Below, one piece after another: positions 10,694 through 22,240 of a stretch of DNA of 64,000 nucleotides. Within the stretch, counting starts at the first letter, position 1; each line of letters begins with the position of its first letter. The position numbers and the translations under genes are program-made. Under the pieces are notes generated by a model. The model did no database searches, was not told the DNA's origin, and worked only from the letters and a program-made list of their open reading frames with translations. The stretch spans positions 198,936,110 through 199,000,109 of the forward strand of contig JASEVX010000001.1 of assembly GCA_031761405.1 (NCBI GenBank). Direction: 5' to 3'. Origin of the DNA: Serripes groenlandicus (lineage: Eukaryota; Mollusca; Bivalvia; Cardiida; Cardiidae).

Positions 10694-12345
10694 TCCTTTT
10701 CCCACACGTATACAACAAATCTGCAGCAGACGACTTTGAAGATCAAATTAGAAACATGGGAACTCTATAAATGTAAGAACAGTTATTGCAAAAAGTTGAA
10801 AACATTGTGGCTAAACGAAAAAATTCTCCTTTCGCCTCAATGTTTTCAGACATCTTCTGATTCAGAGGTCTTAGAAAGTGTTTGTATGAGGGAAAGAGTC
10901 AAATCATGTAAATGTAAATGCGAAAATCACCCTTTGAGGAGTTTCACCTTTTGCCACAATGGTTTCCAAAGTTGTCTGCTACCGTCTATGTTAAAAATTA
11001 TCACCAATTAAAAGTGTAAATGACTCACCTGTGCACTGCAACTAAACGTAACTGTCGAAATAATCCAGCTAATCCAGCACAGTTATTTAAAGTGCCCTAC
11101 CCGTCACAATTACAATCGAAATGCTTTAATCTTCAGTTTTAATTTGAATACGCTGTTTAAAGGTACAGTGTCAGGTAATTATAACCCTTGCCCGCATACA
11201 ACAAATCTGCAGCAGACGACTTTGAAAACATAAAGGTAAAATTATGGTAAACCTATATGAGGGAAACTTTAAATGTTGAATAGAGTTGAAAACATTGTGA
11301 CAAAAGGAGAAATTGCTCGTTTTGAGCAATTTCTTCTTTTGTCTCAAAGTTTTCAAAAGTCATCTGCTGCAGAGGCTTCTATATGTGGGAAAGGGTTAAT
11401 TTACCCATCTCACATACAACACATCTGACGACAGACGACATTGAAAACATGCTCAAAAACAATTGGAAACTCCTTTTAAATGAAATTTTAAGACCAATAA
11501 TTGAAAAGAGTTGAAAACATCACGGGTGACTAAAGGAGAAATTGCTAGTTATGAGCAATTTCTTCTTTTGCTGACATGTTTTTCAAAAATATGTCATTAC
11601 AACTAAATTCAATCATAATGAGTAATTTCTCCATTTGTCACAAAGATTTCAACTTAATTTGATACTCACACTTTCATTTATTGACAAGTCAATTTTGTCA
11701 TTTGTAGATTTATTGTAGCAGGGAAAGGGTTAAAGTGAAAATGTTAAAGGTGCAGCATCACTTTTAAGCATTTCCCAAAAAATGACAAATCTGCAGCAGA
11801 TGACATCTAAGGAACACATGTTTTGTCAAAACTTTTTAAATCAGTCTGACAAAAGGAGAAATTGCTCATAATGAGCAAATTTCTCCTTTTGCCACAATGT
11901 TTTTTATTTACTAATTATAATTACAGTTATAGAGATATTTCATATTTCAACATTGCATCAAAGTCGTCTGCTAAAGATTAATTGTATATGGGAAAAGGGT
12001 TAAAGCATTTAATTCCCACTTTCTGATGCATATGGATGCATCTGCAGCAGACGACTTATGATAACATATTACAGCAAGAGGTGAAATTGTTCATAATGAG
12101 CCAATTCTCTTTTTACCATTTTGTATTTGGTTTATTAGCTTACTTATATGCCTCTGCAGCAGCTAACATTTGAACACATTGTGGCAAAAGGAGAAAGCCC
12201 ATGATCAGAAATGTCTCCATTTGTCAAAATGTTTTCAACTTAATTCAATTACCGTAACTTCATTGATAGATTTTCCCCTTCTTTAGCAAAGATGTTTTCA
12301 AAGAATTGTCTGCTGCAGATTTGTTGTACTTGGGAAGCATTGCAA
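10694..12345. mobile_element. Cluster of six TTAA-family MITEs
   Basis: Copies: 10694-10902, 11181-11399, 11398-11733 (chimeric, with two hairpin cores), 11768-12003 and 12009-about 12345 (probably two fused partial copies). Diagnostic 'CTGCAGCAGACGAC' and GGGAAAGGGTTAA motifs delimit them. The interval 11000-11180 holds no recognised feature. Confidence 0.7.
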
Positions 12346-12428
12346 TTCTCTGAACCCCAGTCAGTGTGGACATGTTTTATTGTTTATGAGGGTGAACTGA
12401 CTGTTTGAATATAATTATTATGTCACAA

Positions 12429-12795
12429 TTAACCCTTTCCCTCATACACAAATTATGCAGCAGACGACTTTGAACGTATTTTGTCAGATGGATAACCTAT
12501 GACTAAAAGTGGAAAACATTGTGACAAAAGGAGAAATTGCACGTTCTGTGCAATTTCTTCTTTTGTCACTATGTTTTCAAAACGCCGTCTGCTTTAACCC
12601 TTTCCCTCATACACAAATTATGCAGCAGACGACTTTGAACAGATTTTGTCAAAAAAAGGAAAATCTCTATAATTGAATGGATAACATTTGACTAAAAGTT
12701 GCTCGTTTTGAGCAATTTCTTCTTTTGTCACTATGTTTTTAAAAAGCTGTCTGCTGCAGAGGTGTCAGAAAGCGTCTATATGAGGAAAAGGGTCA
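12429..12795. mobile_element. Tandem dimer of young TTAA MITEs
   Basis: 12429-12593 and 12594-12795 both start TTAACCCTTTCCCTCATACA and share CAAATTATGCAGCAGACGAC. The first lacks its final roughly 40 bp, stopping at GCCGTCTGC directly before the TTAA of the second. The second ends ATGAGGAAAAGGGTCAA. The shared unusual left end suggests local duplication rather than two independent insertions. Confidence 0.85.
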
Positions 12796-12799
12796 ATTT

Positions 12800-13406
12800 T
12801 TGATTTGTTTTAATTTGGTCACGAAAATATTAGAAATCCAGTAAATGTGTGAATTTGCTATAAAGTTTAAAATTGAATATGAGCATATAATATTGATTGT
12901 ACAATTGCATTTAAGTTGGTCTATCTGCATATTTGATTAGTATAATTCAAATTTGAAACTGAATGATTTGCAATCTAAGTGCACTCATATGTAATTTTGA
13001 CATTAAATTGCGATATTTGAGAAAAAGGTAGGTTACTCTCTCACATTCAACAAATCTACAGCAGACAGCTTTCAGGCAACACTGTTAAATGCGTCAGCAG
13101 GTTTGAAAGGGATAGACCTCATTCTCAGAATTGAAATATTATAATGCTTTCTTTTCTTGTCAATTATCATTCGTTTACGTTATTTGTTGGTGATAAAATC
13201 ATTGGCATTAGAATTCAACTTTGAATTTTTGGTAGAAATGGGGTGGTCAATATGGCCCCATATCAAATATCATCTGTTTGCAACATTACAATTTGTTCAG
13301 ATATTTTCATATCCGAAAAATCTAAAAAGCATAAAGTGTTAACAGTAAACTGTTAAACAATTAATCATTTACTTCTTATCTTTTATTTTACTTTGAGAAC
13401 AAATAT
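12800..13406. other. AT-rich spacer with a weak MITE trace
   Basis: 13030-13075 has 'CTCTCACATTCAACAAATC' and CAGCAGACAGC, a MITE end remnant. Otherwise no gene, conserved motif or recognised repeat. Confidence 0.5.
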
Positions 13407-13849
13407 TTAACCCTTTCCCTCATACAACAAATCTGCAGCAGACGACATTGAAAAATATGTGAACAAATCTCCAGTAGTAAGAATTCAATCATTAACCCTT
13501 TCCCTCATATAGACACTTTCTGACGCCTCTGAAGCAGACGGCTTTTCGAAAACATAGTGACAAAAGAAGAAATTGCTCAAAACGAGCAATTTCTCTTTTT
13601 GCCACAATGTTTTCCACTTTTAGTCATAGGTTATCCATTTAATTATAGAGATTTTATTTTTTGACAAAATATGTTCAAAGTTGTCTGCTGCAGAATTGTC
13701 GTATGAGGGAAAGGGTTAAATAGAGTTGAAAATATTGTGGCAAAAAGGTGAAATTGCTTATAATAAGCAAAATCATGTTTTGCCTCATTGTTTTCCAAAG
13801 TCGTCTGCTGCTAGAGCATCAGAAAGTGTCTGTATGTGGGAAAGGGTTA
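13407..13849. mobile_element. Young TTAA MITE (13492-13719) nested in an older MITE
   Basis: The outer element's left part is 13407-13491 (TTAACCCTTTCCCTCATACA, CTGCAGCAGACGAC). Its right part resumes at 13720 with ATAGAGTTGAAAATATTGTG and ends GGGAAAGGGTTAA at 13849. The inner 13492-13719 copy is full length and near identical to 9508-9737, with GCTC/GAGC at the stem tip. Joining the flanks gives CATTAAATAGAG, which matches the interior of other copies (for example 27432-27441, ATTTAATAGAG). So one TTAA was duplicated on insertion. Confidence 0.9.
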
Positions 13850-14036
13850 AACAACCAGAAACTTGTAAGTACCTGCATGCAATATTACTCAAATGCAGAG
13901 TTGAAAACATAGCGGGCAAAGAAGAAATTATGGTACTCGTTTTGAGAAATTTCCCCATTATTTTTTGCCAACAATGTTTTCAAAAGACTTCTGCTGCCCA
14001 AGGCATAAGAGTGTTCTGGCCGGGCGGCGGGTGACG

Positions 14037-14844
14037 GTGACCCTTTCCAACTTGCAGACACATTTTGACACATCTGCTGCAGACAACTTACGAAAACATG
14101 AATGACAAAAGGAACTATAATTACTAATGATAAGCAAATAATTCTCTATTTTGCCACATTGTGTTCAACTCTTATTTGATTATTATGATTATTTCATTTA
14201 AAGAGATTTCAACCTAGATATTTTCAAAGTTGCCAAAGTTCTTGTGTATGAGGAAAAGGATTAACCTTCTCCAACAAACCACAAATTTGCAGCAGACAAC
14301 TTTGAAAGCATCTAGGAAAAACATGGAAAATCTCTATAAATGAAGGTATAATAACTTAGAAAAGTTGAAATCATTGAGGCAAAAGGAGAAATTGCTCATC
14401 ATGAGCAATTTCTCCTTTTGTCACAATGTTTTTCAAAAAGTTGTATGCTGCAGAAGCATCAGAAAGTGTCTATATATATATATGGGAAAGGGTTAACCAT
14501 GAAACTTTCAAGATGGAGTGCTGCAGTTCTTTTTGTTGTATGTGGGAAAGGATTAAAAAAGAAACTGTCAAGATGGAGTGATGAGATACCAACCATTAAG
14601 CCTTGTGTTACATAAAACTCCTACAAAATGACAGCTACTTTGAATAACCCTTTCCCACATACAATAAATCTGCACTTGTTGCCGATGAAAACATCTACGC
14701 AAAAATATGGAAAATGTCTATAAATTTTAATATAATATAAAATAATAGAGTTGAAAAGGCAAATATATGGGTCAATTGCTCAATATGATTAAATCTCCTT
14801 TGGCCGCAATATTTTAAAAGTTGTCAGCATGTGGGGAAGGGATA
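14037..14844. mobile_element. Three TTAA-family MITEs
   Basis: Copies lie at about 14037-14264, 14261-14496 (sharing a TTAA with the first) and 14644-14844. The second has the intact hairpin GAGAAATTGCTCATCATGAG. A partial right-end duplication occurs at about 14500-14590, where 'GAAACT(T/G)TCAAGATGGAGTG' is repeated 60 bp apart after GTGGGAAAGG. Confidence 0.75.
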
Positions 14845-15057
14845 AACACAATATTTTAATCCCTTTAAATGATAATATCACTTTTTACATACACCTGTAA
14901 CTTATTTGTTCATTCTCTTCATACTTCTCAACTTTCATTTATAGATATTATGACCGAAATACATGTACTTTCGGCTCGTGCAAGAAATCAACTTTAAAAC
15001 ATCTTCAGCTTTGGAATGAAGAGACTATCATTCTATTTACCTTTTTATATATGATGC

Positions 15058-15763
15058 TTTAACCCTTTCCCTCATATAGACGCTTTCTGACGCCTTTGCA
15101 GCAGACAGCTTTTTGAAATCAATATGGCAAAAGAAGAAATTGTTCATGATGAGTAATTTCTCCTTTTGTGACAATGTTTTCCAATCTCTTCAATGATAAA
15201 ACTTTTACTCATATGGATTTTCCATAGTTTTGCATACACGTTTTGCTTCATATTTGTAATATGTGGGTAAAGGAGTTAAATGTCTTCTACATTGAAAACA
15301 TCCAAAAATTACATGTACTTGTAAATAATACCTAGAAAATTGGAGGTATGATATTGATAAAGATTTGAATATATATTGACAGAAAAGGTGATAATATTAT
15401 GTTGCTTGTTTTGAGCAATATTTTTTTCAACAATATATTCACAAGTTGGTCGTATCAGGCAATGTTTAACCACTATTATCATGGTGAATAATTCCAAAAT
15501 GAATAACCCTTTGAAACCCACATCATAGGGCTTGAGGGCGAATTAAGGATTTAATCTTTCCTTTTGACTCATCTGCAGCAGACTACTTTTGAAAACATTG
15601 TGACTAAAGGAGAAATTGCTCAAAACAAGCAATTTCGCCTTTTGCCACAATGTTTTAAATTTTTTTCAGTAATTATACCTACAATTATAGAGATTTTCCA
15701 TATTTTTTAGAAGTCATTTTCAAAGTCGTCTGCTGCAGATTTGCTGTATGTGGGAGAGGGTAA
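15058..15763. mobile_element. TTAA-family MITEs and a palindrome relic
   Basis: 15058-15279 is a full MITE (CTCATATAGACGC left end). About 15497-15535 is a fragment of the hAT-like palindrome (AACCCTTTGAAACCCACATC). 15551-15763 is another TTAA-family copy ending ATGTGGGAGAGGGTAA. Confidence 0.7.
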
Positions 15764-15832
15764 TGAACATAAAATACACAGATAACCATGAGCTAGCATA
15801 TATGGAAAGACAGTGGCTCAGAACCTTCCTCT

Positions 15833-15985
15833 CGATAAACATGTCCCCTATTTGAGTCTCATAAACATGTGTTTCCCCCTGGGGGTTAATTCTCATAAAC
15901 ATGATCGGTGTTTTTATTCTCATAAACATATCACCCCACACGTAGTTGATTCTCATAAACATGTCCTGTTTGACTCTCATAAGAT
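15833..15985 (+). repeat. Short interspersed motif CTCATAAACATG, five to six copies
   Basis: CTCATAAACAT recurs at 15858, 15892, 15919 and 15952, with a variant GATAAACATG at 15833 and a truncated CTCATAA at 15975. Starts are 23-34 bases apart. The sequences between are unrelated. Irregular spacing and 11-12 base repeats argue against a CRISPR array. Function unknown. Confidence 0.75.
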
Positions 15986-15989
15986 CGGA

Positions 15990-16750
15990 GTCCATATTTG
16001 GGAACTCATCTCGAAAACTTGAAAAAGGAAGGAACTCTAATAATTATGCTCCATTTATTATAACAAGACTTCTGGATTGTATTTTTCAAGAAATAGTTGA
16101 AGGGCTCAGCACAAAAAAGTAGTAACTGTATAAAAATTATCTATTAAATCTATTGAATTTTGACCAATCAGATTCTGACTCAACTTCTTAGTTTTGGAGC
16201 ACTGTTGAGCATCTGAATAAAAAGTATGCAGAGTTATTGCCCTTGAACTGACTTCATGCTTTGGACCTGTTTTTCTTTGCATCTGCAAGCAGACTTTTTT
16301 CAAGTTTTTAGTTGAAAGTTGTATACTGACAAAATACAAATCAAGTTGTCATTTGTTTGCCGTCAATTCTTTTTGACAATTATCAAGTTTGAAAATTTCA
16401 TACATTGTGGGAATTATAATTTAAATGCTGGCATTTGTGTCATCCAACCACATCAATAGTTTGACAATGATTATAATATTATATAAATTGCTTAAGATGA
16501 ACTCACAGCAGACAACTCATAAATTATATGAGGTAAACAGTTACTGATAAAATAACCAGAGCTTGTCTAATTTATGCCAAAAGAACGAGAGATCAAGTAC
16601 ATTCTCAACACAAATAGAATATTTATCTCAAATTCCAAACATAAAACTACTTTTTCCACAATAAAACTGCATCTGTAAGGCAGGTGTCAACTGCTTATCA
16701 GAGTAAACTTTGAAAATATTTCTCAGAAACCATTCAACTTATTACCTGAT
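15990..16750. other. Unique-looking spacer
   Basis: No recognised repeat or convincing open frame. 'GCAGCAGACAACTC' at about 16507 is a lone MITE subterminal motif. Confidence 0.45.
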
Positions 16751-16756
16751 GTCACT

Positions 16757-16997
16757 ATCCCTTTACCATTTACAACAACTCGATCTGCAGCAGACGACTT
16801 TGAAATGATCAAGGCAAATTTTGAAAACAGCCTGCAAAATCTCAATATGAAATTCTTATTATTGAATGGAGTTGAAAACATCATGGTAAAGGTAGATATT
16901 GTTTATAATGAATTATTTCTCCTTTTGCCACAATTTTTTTTTCAAAAGTCGCCTGCTGCAAATGCATCAGAATGCGTCTGCAGGTGGGAAAGGGCCA
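16757..16997. mobile_element. TTAA-family MITE (old)
   Basis: Left 'TCCCTTTACCATTTACAACA', subterminal GATCTGCAGCAGACGAC, right CTGCAGGTGGGAAAGGGCC. TTAA has mutated at the right end. Confidence 0.7.
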
Positions 16998-17204
16998 ACT
17001 ATTAGTTCCTGCAGTAGTTTGCCATTAAAACAGCATACCTGTTATCCTTCCTGATTTGAGGGTCTGCAAGCAACCTGCTTCTAAAACGTTGACTTAATAG
17101 TGATAAATACAAGTCTGAAACAGTAGAAAAATGACAATGCTTAAAGATGTACATGTAGATACATGTAAGCTGCATATTTTATATTTGGGCTATAGAGTGC
17201 TAAA

Positions 17205-17899
17205 GATTTTTCTCAAATTTGGCCTGGTGACCTAGTTTTTGACAGGACATGACATATATTCGAGCTGAGTTTAGAAATCATCAAGACAATTATTCTAACA
17301 AAGTTTAAACATGCTCAAGTTAAAAATGGTAACACTATTCAGAGTGGTAACACTATTTTCCTTTACTTTGGCCTAGTGACCTAGTTTTTTAGTCAACTTG
17401 ACTCATATTTGAACTTGGCCTAGATACATTCAAGAAGAACATTCAAACTGTTGAAGCAAAAAATGTGATCTCAAGAGTGTCAACAAGACTATTCTCGAAT
17501 TTGGCCTCATGAACTAATTTTTGACCTGACATGAACTATAATCCAACTGAGCCTAGTTATCATCTAGACAATTATTCTAACAAATTTCAACATACTAAAG
17601 TTAAAAATGCCACTTTAAAGAGTGTTAACAAAACATTTCCTTCAAATAAATCAAGCGACACAGTTTTTGACCGAAAAGGACCCACGTGTTCAAAATTGAC
17701 CAAGAAATCATCAAGAAAAACATTCAAACAAAGTTTCAAGCTGCTAAAGCAAAATATGCAGTCTCTAAAAGTGTTAAGAAGATTTCTTTTTCAATTTGAC
17801 CTAGTGACCTAGTTTTTGACCAGACATAACCTATATTAAATCTTAGCATAAATATCATACAGAAAATTCTTCTGATAAAGTTTCAACATGCTCAAGTTA
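17205..17899 (+). repeat. Dispersed bivalve repeat, about 120-bp units
   Basis: Diverged head-to-tail units carry 'GGCC(T)AGTGACCTAGTTTTT', GACATGACATATATTCGA, 'ATCATCAAGACAATTATTCT' and 'TTTCAACATGCTCAAGTTAA'. The family continues at 18973-19170 after an inserted SINE, and recurs at 25205-25622. I recognise it as abundant in bivalve genomes. The 93-codon frame at 17531-17812 is an artefact of this repeat. Confidence 0.75.
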
Positions 17900-18972
17900 A
17901 ATTGATTGATTGGGGTTTAATGCCGTTTTCAACAATTGTTCAGTCATATCATGGCAGCCAATTCATCTACTCATGCGTTTCCTGGCTTTCTTATACCAGT
18001 ACTCAACACAACATACCTTCCAAGCAGGCCTTCGGTTTGAACCGCTTTTTAACTCGTCGGACCGATTACCTTCTTAAAACTTGTAAAAAAATTAGTCCGG
18101 ATACTTTCAAAAATCTCAGTTACACCTAGGATATATGCCACTTTGTAAACATAGAACGAAATGTCCTTGTTTATCACACGTCTATAAACCTTTGAGAGAG
18201 TCATTTACCATGACGTAAACAAGATTATCGATCCAATTCAATTTGACAATCGTGTAATCTGATAGATAATGCATTTGTAAATGATTTCGTGGATCTAATT
18301 GGCTGTTGGGGCTTTAGGGATCGTTTGTGAATTTAAATAAATTTTGATAGGTCAAGTGACTATTGTTACCTTTCAATATGGCGACAGTGGCATGGAAAAA
18401 GAGATATTTACGATATTTACATTTTGTAAAAATAAATTATGTCGGAATTTTTTAGTAAAACTAAAAAGGGTTATTTTTATGTAGATTTTTATGTAGACAA
18501 AACAAAGTTTACCGTACACACAGAAGAGTCAATAAGAGAATTGTATGTTCTGTGCGTGACCAATCATTTTCTAGTAACTTGCTTTAATTTAGTCTCAAAA
18601 ATACGCATCACATCAGCGAAAAATTTGAATCGTCCGCCATCTTATTATCTTCCAACACGCGGTTAAATTGACTAGACTAATTAGGTAGCAAATAATAAAA
18701 CGAAATATCACCAACTCCCTTTTACTTTTTGTATGGATAAGATATATATATAATTATTTCACCGGAACTATGAAATAATTATATTTCAAAATTTCCGGAG
18801 CCCTGCTTCCAAGCAACTGACTGCTTTTCCATGTAGACACTTAGCCGATTGGTGAAAGACGAATGAAGGATGTCACATTGACTTTTGTCAAATGTCGGAA
18901 AGAATGTTGGCCGAGCAGGGATTCAAACTCACAGCCTCTGAATTGACAGCCCGCGTCGCTACCACCAGATTA
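17900..18972 (-). mobile_element. tRNA-derived SINE split by a hAT-like element
   Basis: The SINE runs on the minus strand. Its tail is at 17900-18016 (starting from (ATTG)n, with GCCATGATATGACTG). Its head is at 18814-18972, where the minus strand carries TGGTGGTAGCGACGCGGGCT and a 'GTGAGTTTGAATCCCTGC' B box. The two parts are separated by 18025-18805. Rejoined, the order matches the uninterrupted SINE at 42775-43021. Confidence 0.85.
18025..18805. mobile_element. hAT-like non-autonomous DNA transposon
   Basis: 781 bp, flanked by a perfect 8-bp direct repeat CTTCCAAG (18017-18024 and 18806-18813). Inverted ends are CAGGCCTTCGG and CAGGGCTCCGG (9 of 11 matching). An 8-bp duplication plus CAGG-type ends are hallmarks of the hAT superfamily. 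Inside there is no hAT transposase. One ATG-started 75-codon frame (18439-18666, MSEFFSKTKKGYFYV...) has no family I recognise and is probably incidental. The SINE around it reads continuously across the empty site. Confidence 0.85.
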
Positions 18973-19175
18973 TTAACTAGATTTTCCTTCAATTTGGCAT
19001 TGTATCGTTGTTTTTTACCTAACTTGACTGATTTTTGAACTTGGCCAAGCTTTGATGAAAATATAGTTTACGTTCTGATAAACTTTCATGAAGATTGGAT
19101 GCAAAATGTTGTCTGTTAAGTGTTAACAAGGCAATATAAAGAAAGACCACGGACAGACGACAGACAAAATAGAAT
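18973..19175 (+). repeat. Continuation of the bivalve CTAG-type repeat
   Basis: It resumes with TTCCTTCAATTTGGCATTG, 'GAACTTGGCCAAGCTTTGAT' and CATGAAGATTGGATGCAAAA. It ends in the GACAGACGACAGAC tail that often closes this repeat type. Confidence 0.65.
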
Positions 19176-19219
19176 CACAATAGAAGGTGAGTACTTCATA
19201 TTCGGGAGAGCTAAAAAAA

Positions 19220-20440
19220 AATGTGAAAACATTATGGAAAAAGGAGAAATTGCTCGTCTGCTGCAGATGCGTCTCTATGTGTCTCTATGTCGGGAAAGGT
19301 TTAAACTTAGGAAGCTGTAAATTTCTTACCAATGCATGTCCAGGGTCAACATTTTATTGGGATAAAGAAGAACTCAATGTGACCTTTGACATGCCAGGGT
19401 CAGATATTTACCTTTAACCCTTTCCCACTTACAATAAATCTGCAGCAGACAAGACCGCTTTGAAAACATCTTTGCAAAAGTGTGAGCAATAGCAATAAAA
19501 TGAGAGTTGAATTATTAAATAGAGTAGAAAACACTGTGGCAAAAGGAGAAATTTCTCATTATGAGCAATTTCTTCTTTTGCCAGAGTTTTCAAAAGTTGT
19601 CTGCTGCAAAGCTGTGAGAAAGCGGCTACATGTGGAAAAGAGTTAAACCAGCCAATTAACCAATTAGTGGATACTATTCCATCTGCCTGTTAGTTGATCT
19701 CACTGATCTCCAAAGAATAGTAGATCTAAGAAATGGTTAACCTTTCCCCACATATAGACACTTTCAGATGTATCTACAGCAGACGACTTTTGTAAATATT
19801 GTGACTAAAGGAGAAATTGCTCAAAAAGAACAATATCTCCTTTTGCCACAATATGTTCAACTTGCTTCAGTAATGCCATACCTTCACTTATAGAGATTTT
19901 CTATGTTTTTGAGTACATGCTTTCAAAGTCGTCTGCTGCAGATTTGCTGTATGTGGGAAAGGGTTAATCTCTTTCCATATTTGCAGCAGACGACTTTTGA
20001 AAACGTTTAGACAATGGAGCAATTTTCCTTTTGCCTTAATTAACCCTTTCCCTCATACAACAATTCTGCAGCAGATGACTTTGAACATATTTTTAAAAAA
20101 AATGGAAAATCTCTATAATTGAATGGATAACCTATGACTAAAAGTGGAAAAAATTGTGGCGAAAGGAGAAATTGTTCGTTTTGAGCAATTTCTTCTTTTG
20201 TCACTATATTTCCAAAATGCCGTCGGCTGCAGAGGCGTCAGAAAGCGTCTATATGAGGGAAAGGGTTAATGATTGAATTCTTACTACTAAAACATTGAGG
20301 CAATCATAATAGAGCAATTTTCCTTTTGCCTTAATACTTTCAACTCTGTTCAATAATCGTTCTGTCAGTAGAGATTTTTCATATTTGCTTGTGAATTTGT
20401 GTTTTAAATCATCTGCTGCAGATTTGTTGCATGAGAGAAG
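19220..20440. mobile_element. Cluster of TTAA-family MITEs including one young copy
   Basis: Copies lie at 19220-19305 (right end only), 19414-19646, 19737-19967, a left fragment from 19965, and the young full copy 20040-20269 (TTAACCCTTTCCCTCATACA to TATGAGGGAAAGGGTTAA). An older right half continues to about 20440. The phrase 'GAGCAATTTTCCTTTTGCC' followed by TTAA lies on both sides of the young copy, at 20017 and 20312. The young copy's right flank (20270-20288) equals, in reverse complement, the left flank of the copy at 13492. Confidence 0.8.
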
Positions 20441-20945
20441 AGGGCAAAGTATAAGGCTTATGCTTCTGAATTATATTGCTCATTATTCCATTTGCGTTTA
20501 TTGGAAAAATTACCTTTCAAATAGTGTTATTTGTCAATAAATAAATTAAGATTTGTTTGTTATTTTTAATGATGTTGTTTGCCATTTTCAACATTATTTA
20601 AGTTATATCACGGTATTTCATTGTGGAATACACCAGTACTATCGGTATTATTGTTCTTTTCACTGATGCATCAGTCTCAATGCTAACTCAGCTAAAAGCC
20701 ATTACTAACCATTTTTAAAGTCTTGAACTCTGGTATCCAACACCCAAGCCAAACATTTCAACCACTCCACCAGGGAACCGATGAAATGAATAGGGAGTGT
20801 ATAGGAGGGTTGTTTGGAATCCTGTTATTAGATTCAACTAAAATGTATTTGAAGGCTGATCTTGCTGAACAAGGACAATCTTTAAAAGCAAAAATGAAGG
20901 TAATCAAAATAAGAATTGGTTCCAAATCAATGTTTAATCTAGTTG
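20441..20945. other. Spacer with SINE-tail traces
   Basis: 20550-20640 contains 'GATGTTGTTTGCCATTTTCA' and AGTTATATCACGG, a degraded SINE tail on the minus strand. An 87-codon frame at 20723-20986 runs into a MITE and has no recognised domain, so it is not called as a gene. Confidence 0.45.
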
Positions 20946-21988
20946 AATTAATCCTTTCTTGCATGCAGACACATTTTGCCACATAACCTTTGACAACATT
21001 AGGGCGAAATTGCTCATATTTTCTCCTTTTGCAACACTTTCAACTTTTCAATAATGATTAATTATATTTCCAATTTATAGAGATTTTCCATATTTTTGCC
21101 AACATATTTTCTATAGTCATCTGCTGCAGATGTATGCAGAAAAGAGTTGATATTGCTCAAAGAACTAAAGGTACCTGAGACTCACTGTACATGAGTTATT
21201 AACACCTCTCAGAATGTGGTTTTGAGTGAAGTGATGCAGGTGTGTTCTATCTAGGATAGATTCTTTAAGAGATAGGAACTTCATCCTTCACCCTCTAGAT
21301 CATATTAAAACAATTTGGACATTTTTTAATCAAAATTGTTATGCAAGTGTGTTATTGCATAATGAAATGCTTAGCTTAATAAATTTCCCATTCCTTGATA
21401 CACATACATTTAACGGTTTTCCCACATGCAGACACAATTTGACACAAATGCAGCAGACAACTTTTGAAAACATTGTGGCAAAAGAAGAAACTGCTCAAAA
21501 TAAGCAATTTCCCCTTTCGTGACAATGTTTGCAATTCTTATAATCCAACATAATAACATTATACACATTATGGAGGATTTCCATATTTGTGTAGACCTAT
21601 ATTTAGTTGTCTGCTACAGATTTGTTGTGTGTGGAAAAAGGTTAATAAAACATATGTCTGAAAGTTGGATAAATATTCTTTCATTTGTTGAGATTGTTAT
21701 TTTCACTTTTTCACATAGCAAGACAATATCTCATTGTGTGTGGAGTTAGATGAGTGTTCACTTGTGCAGGCCATTCTCGGTATACACAGCATTATGTATT
21801 TTCTCACTTACAACAAATCTGCAGCAACCGACTTTGAAATCATCTAGATAACCATAAATCTCTTACTAAAGGTGTATTTATCGAATAAAGTTAAAAACAT
21901 TGTGACAAACAGAGAAATTGCTTATTACATTTCTTCTTTCTCTATAATGTTTTAATAAGTTTGCTGCTACAATGGGAAAGAGGTTCAA
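20946..21988. mobile_element. Three TTAA-family MITEs
   Basis: Copies: 20946-21146 (shortened centre), 21410-21646 (starts 'TTTAACGGTTTTCCCACATG') and 21797-21988 (both ends worn). The interval 21150-21400 shows nothing recognised. Confidence 0.65.
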
Positions 21989-22156
21989 TAGTCCTCTACA
22001 AGATAAGGGTGAATTTGATGCTGTATTTCATCAGAAACTGGGGTGAACAGAGGTTTAATGCTTTAGTTAAAGAACTTGGTTAATAGGATGTAGAAAATGA
22101 GTGGGTGGAATCAAAGAACCAAAGATATTATGGTATTTCACAACTGCATTCAACAT

Positions 22157-22240
22157 TTATTTCTTCTTTTGTCACTATGTTTTCAAAAGGCCGTCTGCTG
22201 CAGAGGTGTCAGAAAGCTGCTATATGAGGGAAAGGGTTAA
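22157..22240. mobile_element. TTAA MITE, one end only
   Basis: It carries TTTGTCACTATGTTTTCAAA, GGCCGTCTGCTGCAGAGGTG and ends ATGAGGGAAAGGGTTAA. The other half is missing. Confidence 0.7.

Noticed and set aside
15833..15985. CRISPR-like repeat-spacer pattern
   Set aside because: Repeats are only 11-12 bases, spacing varies from 23 to 34, and the context is eukaryotic.
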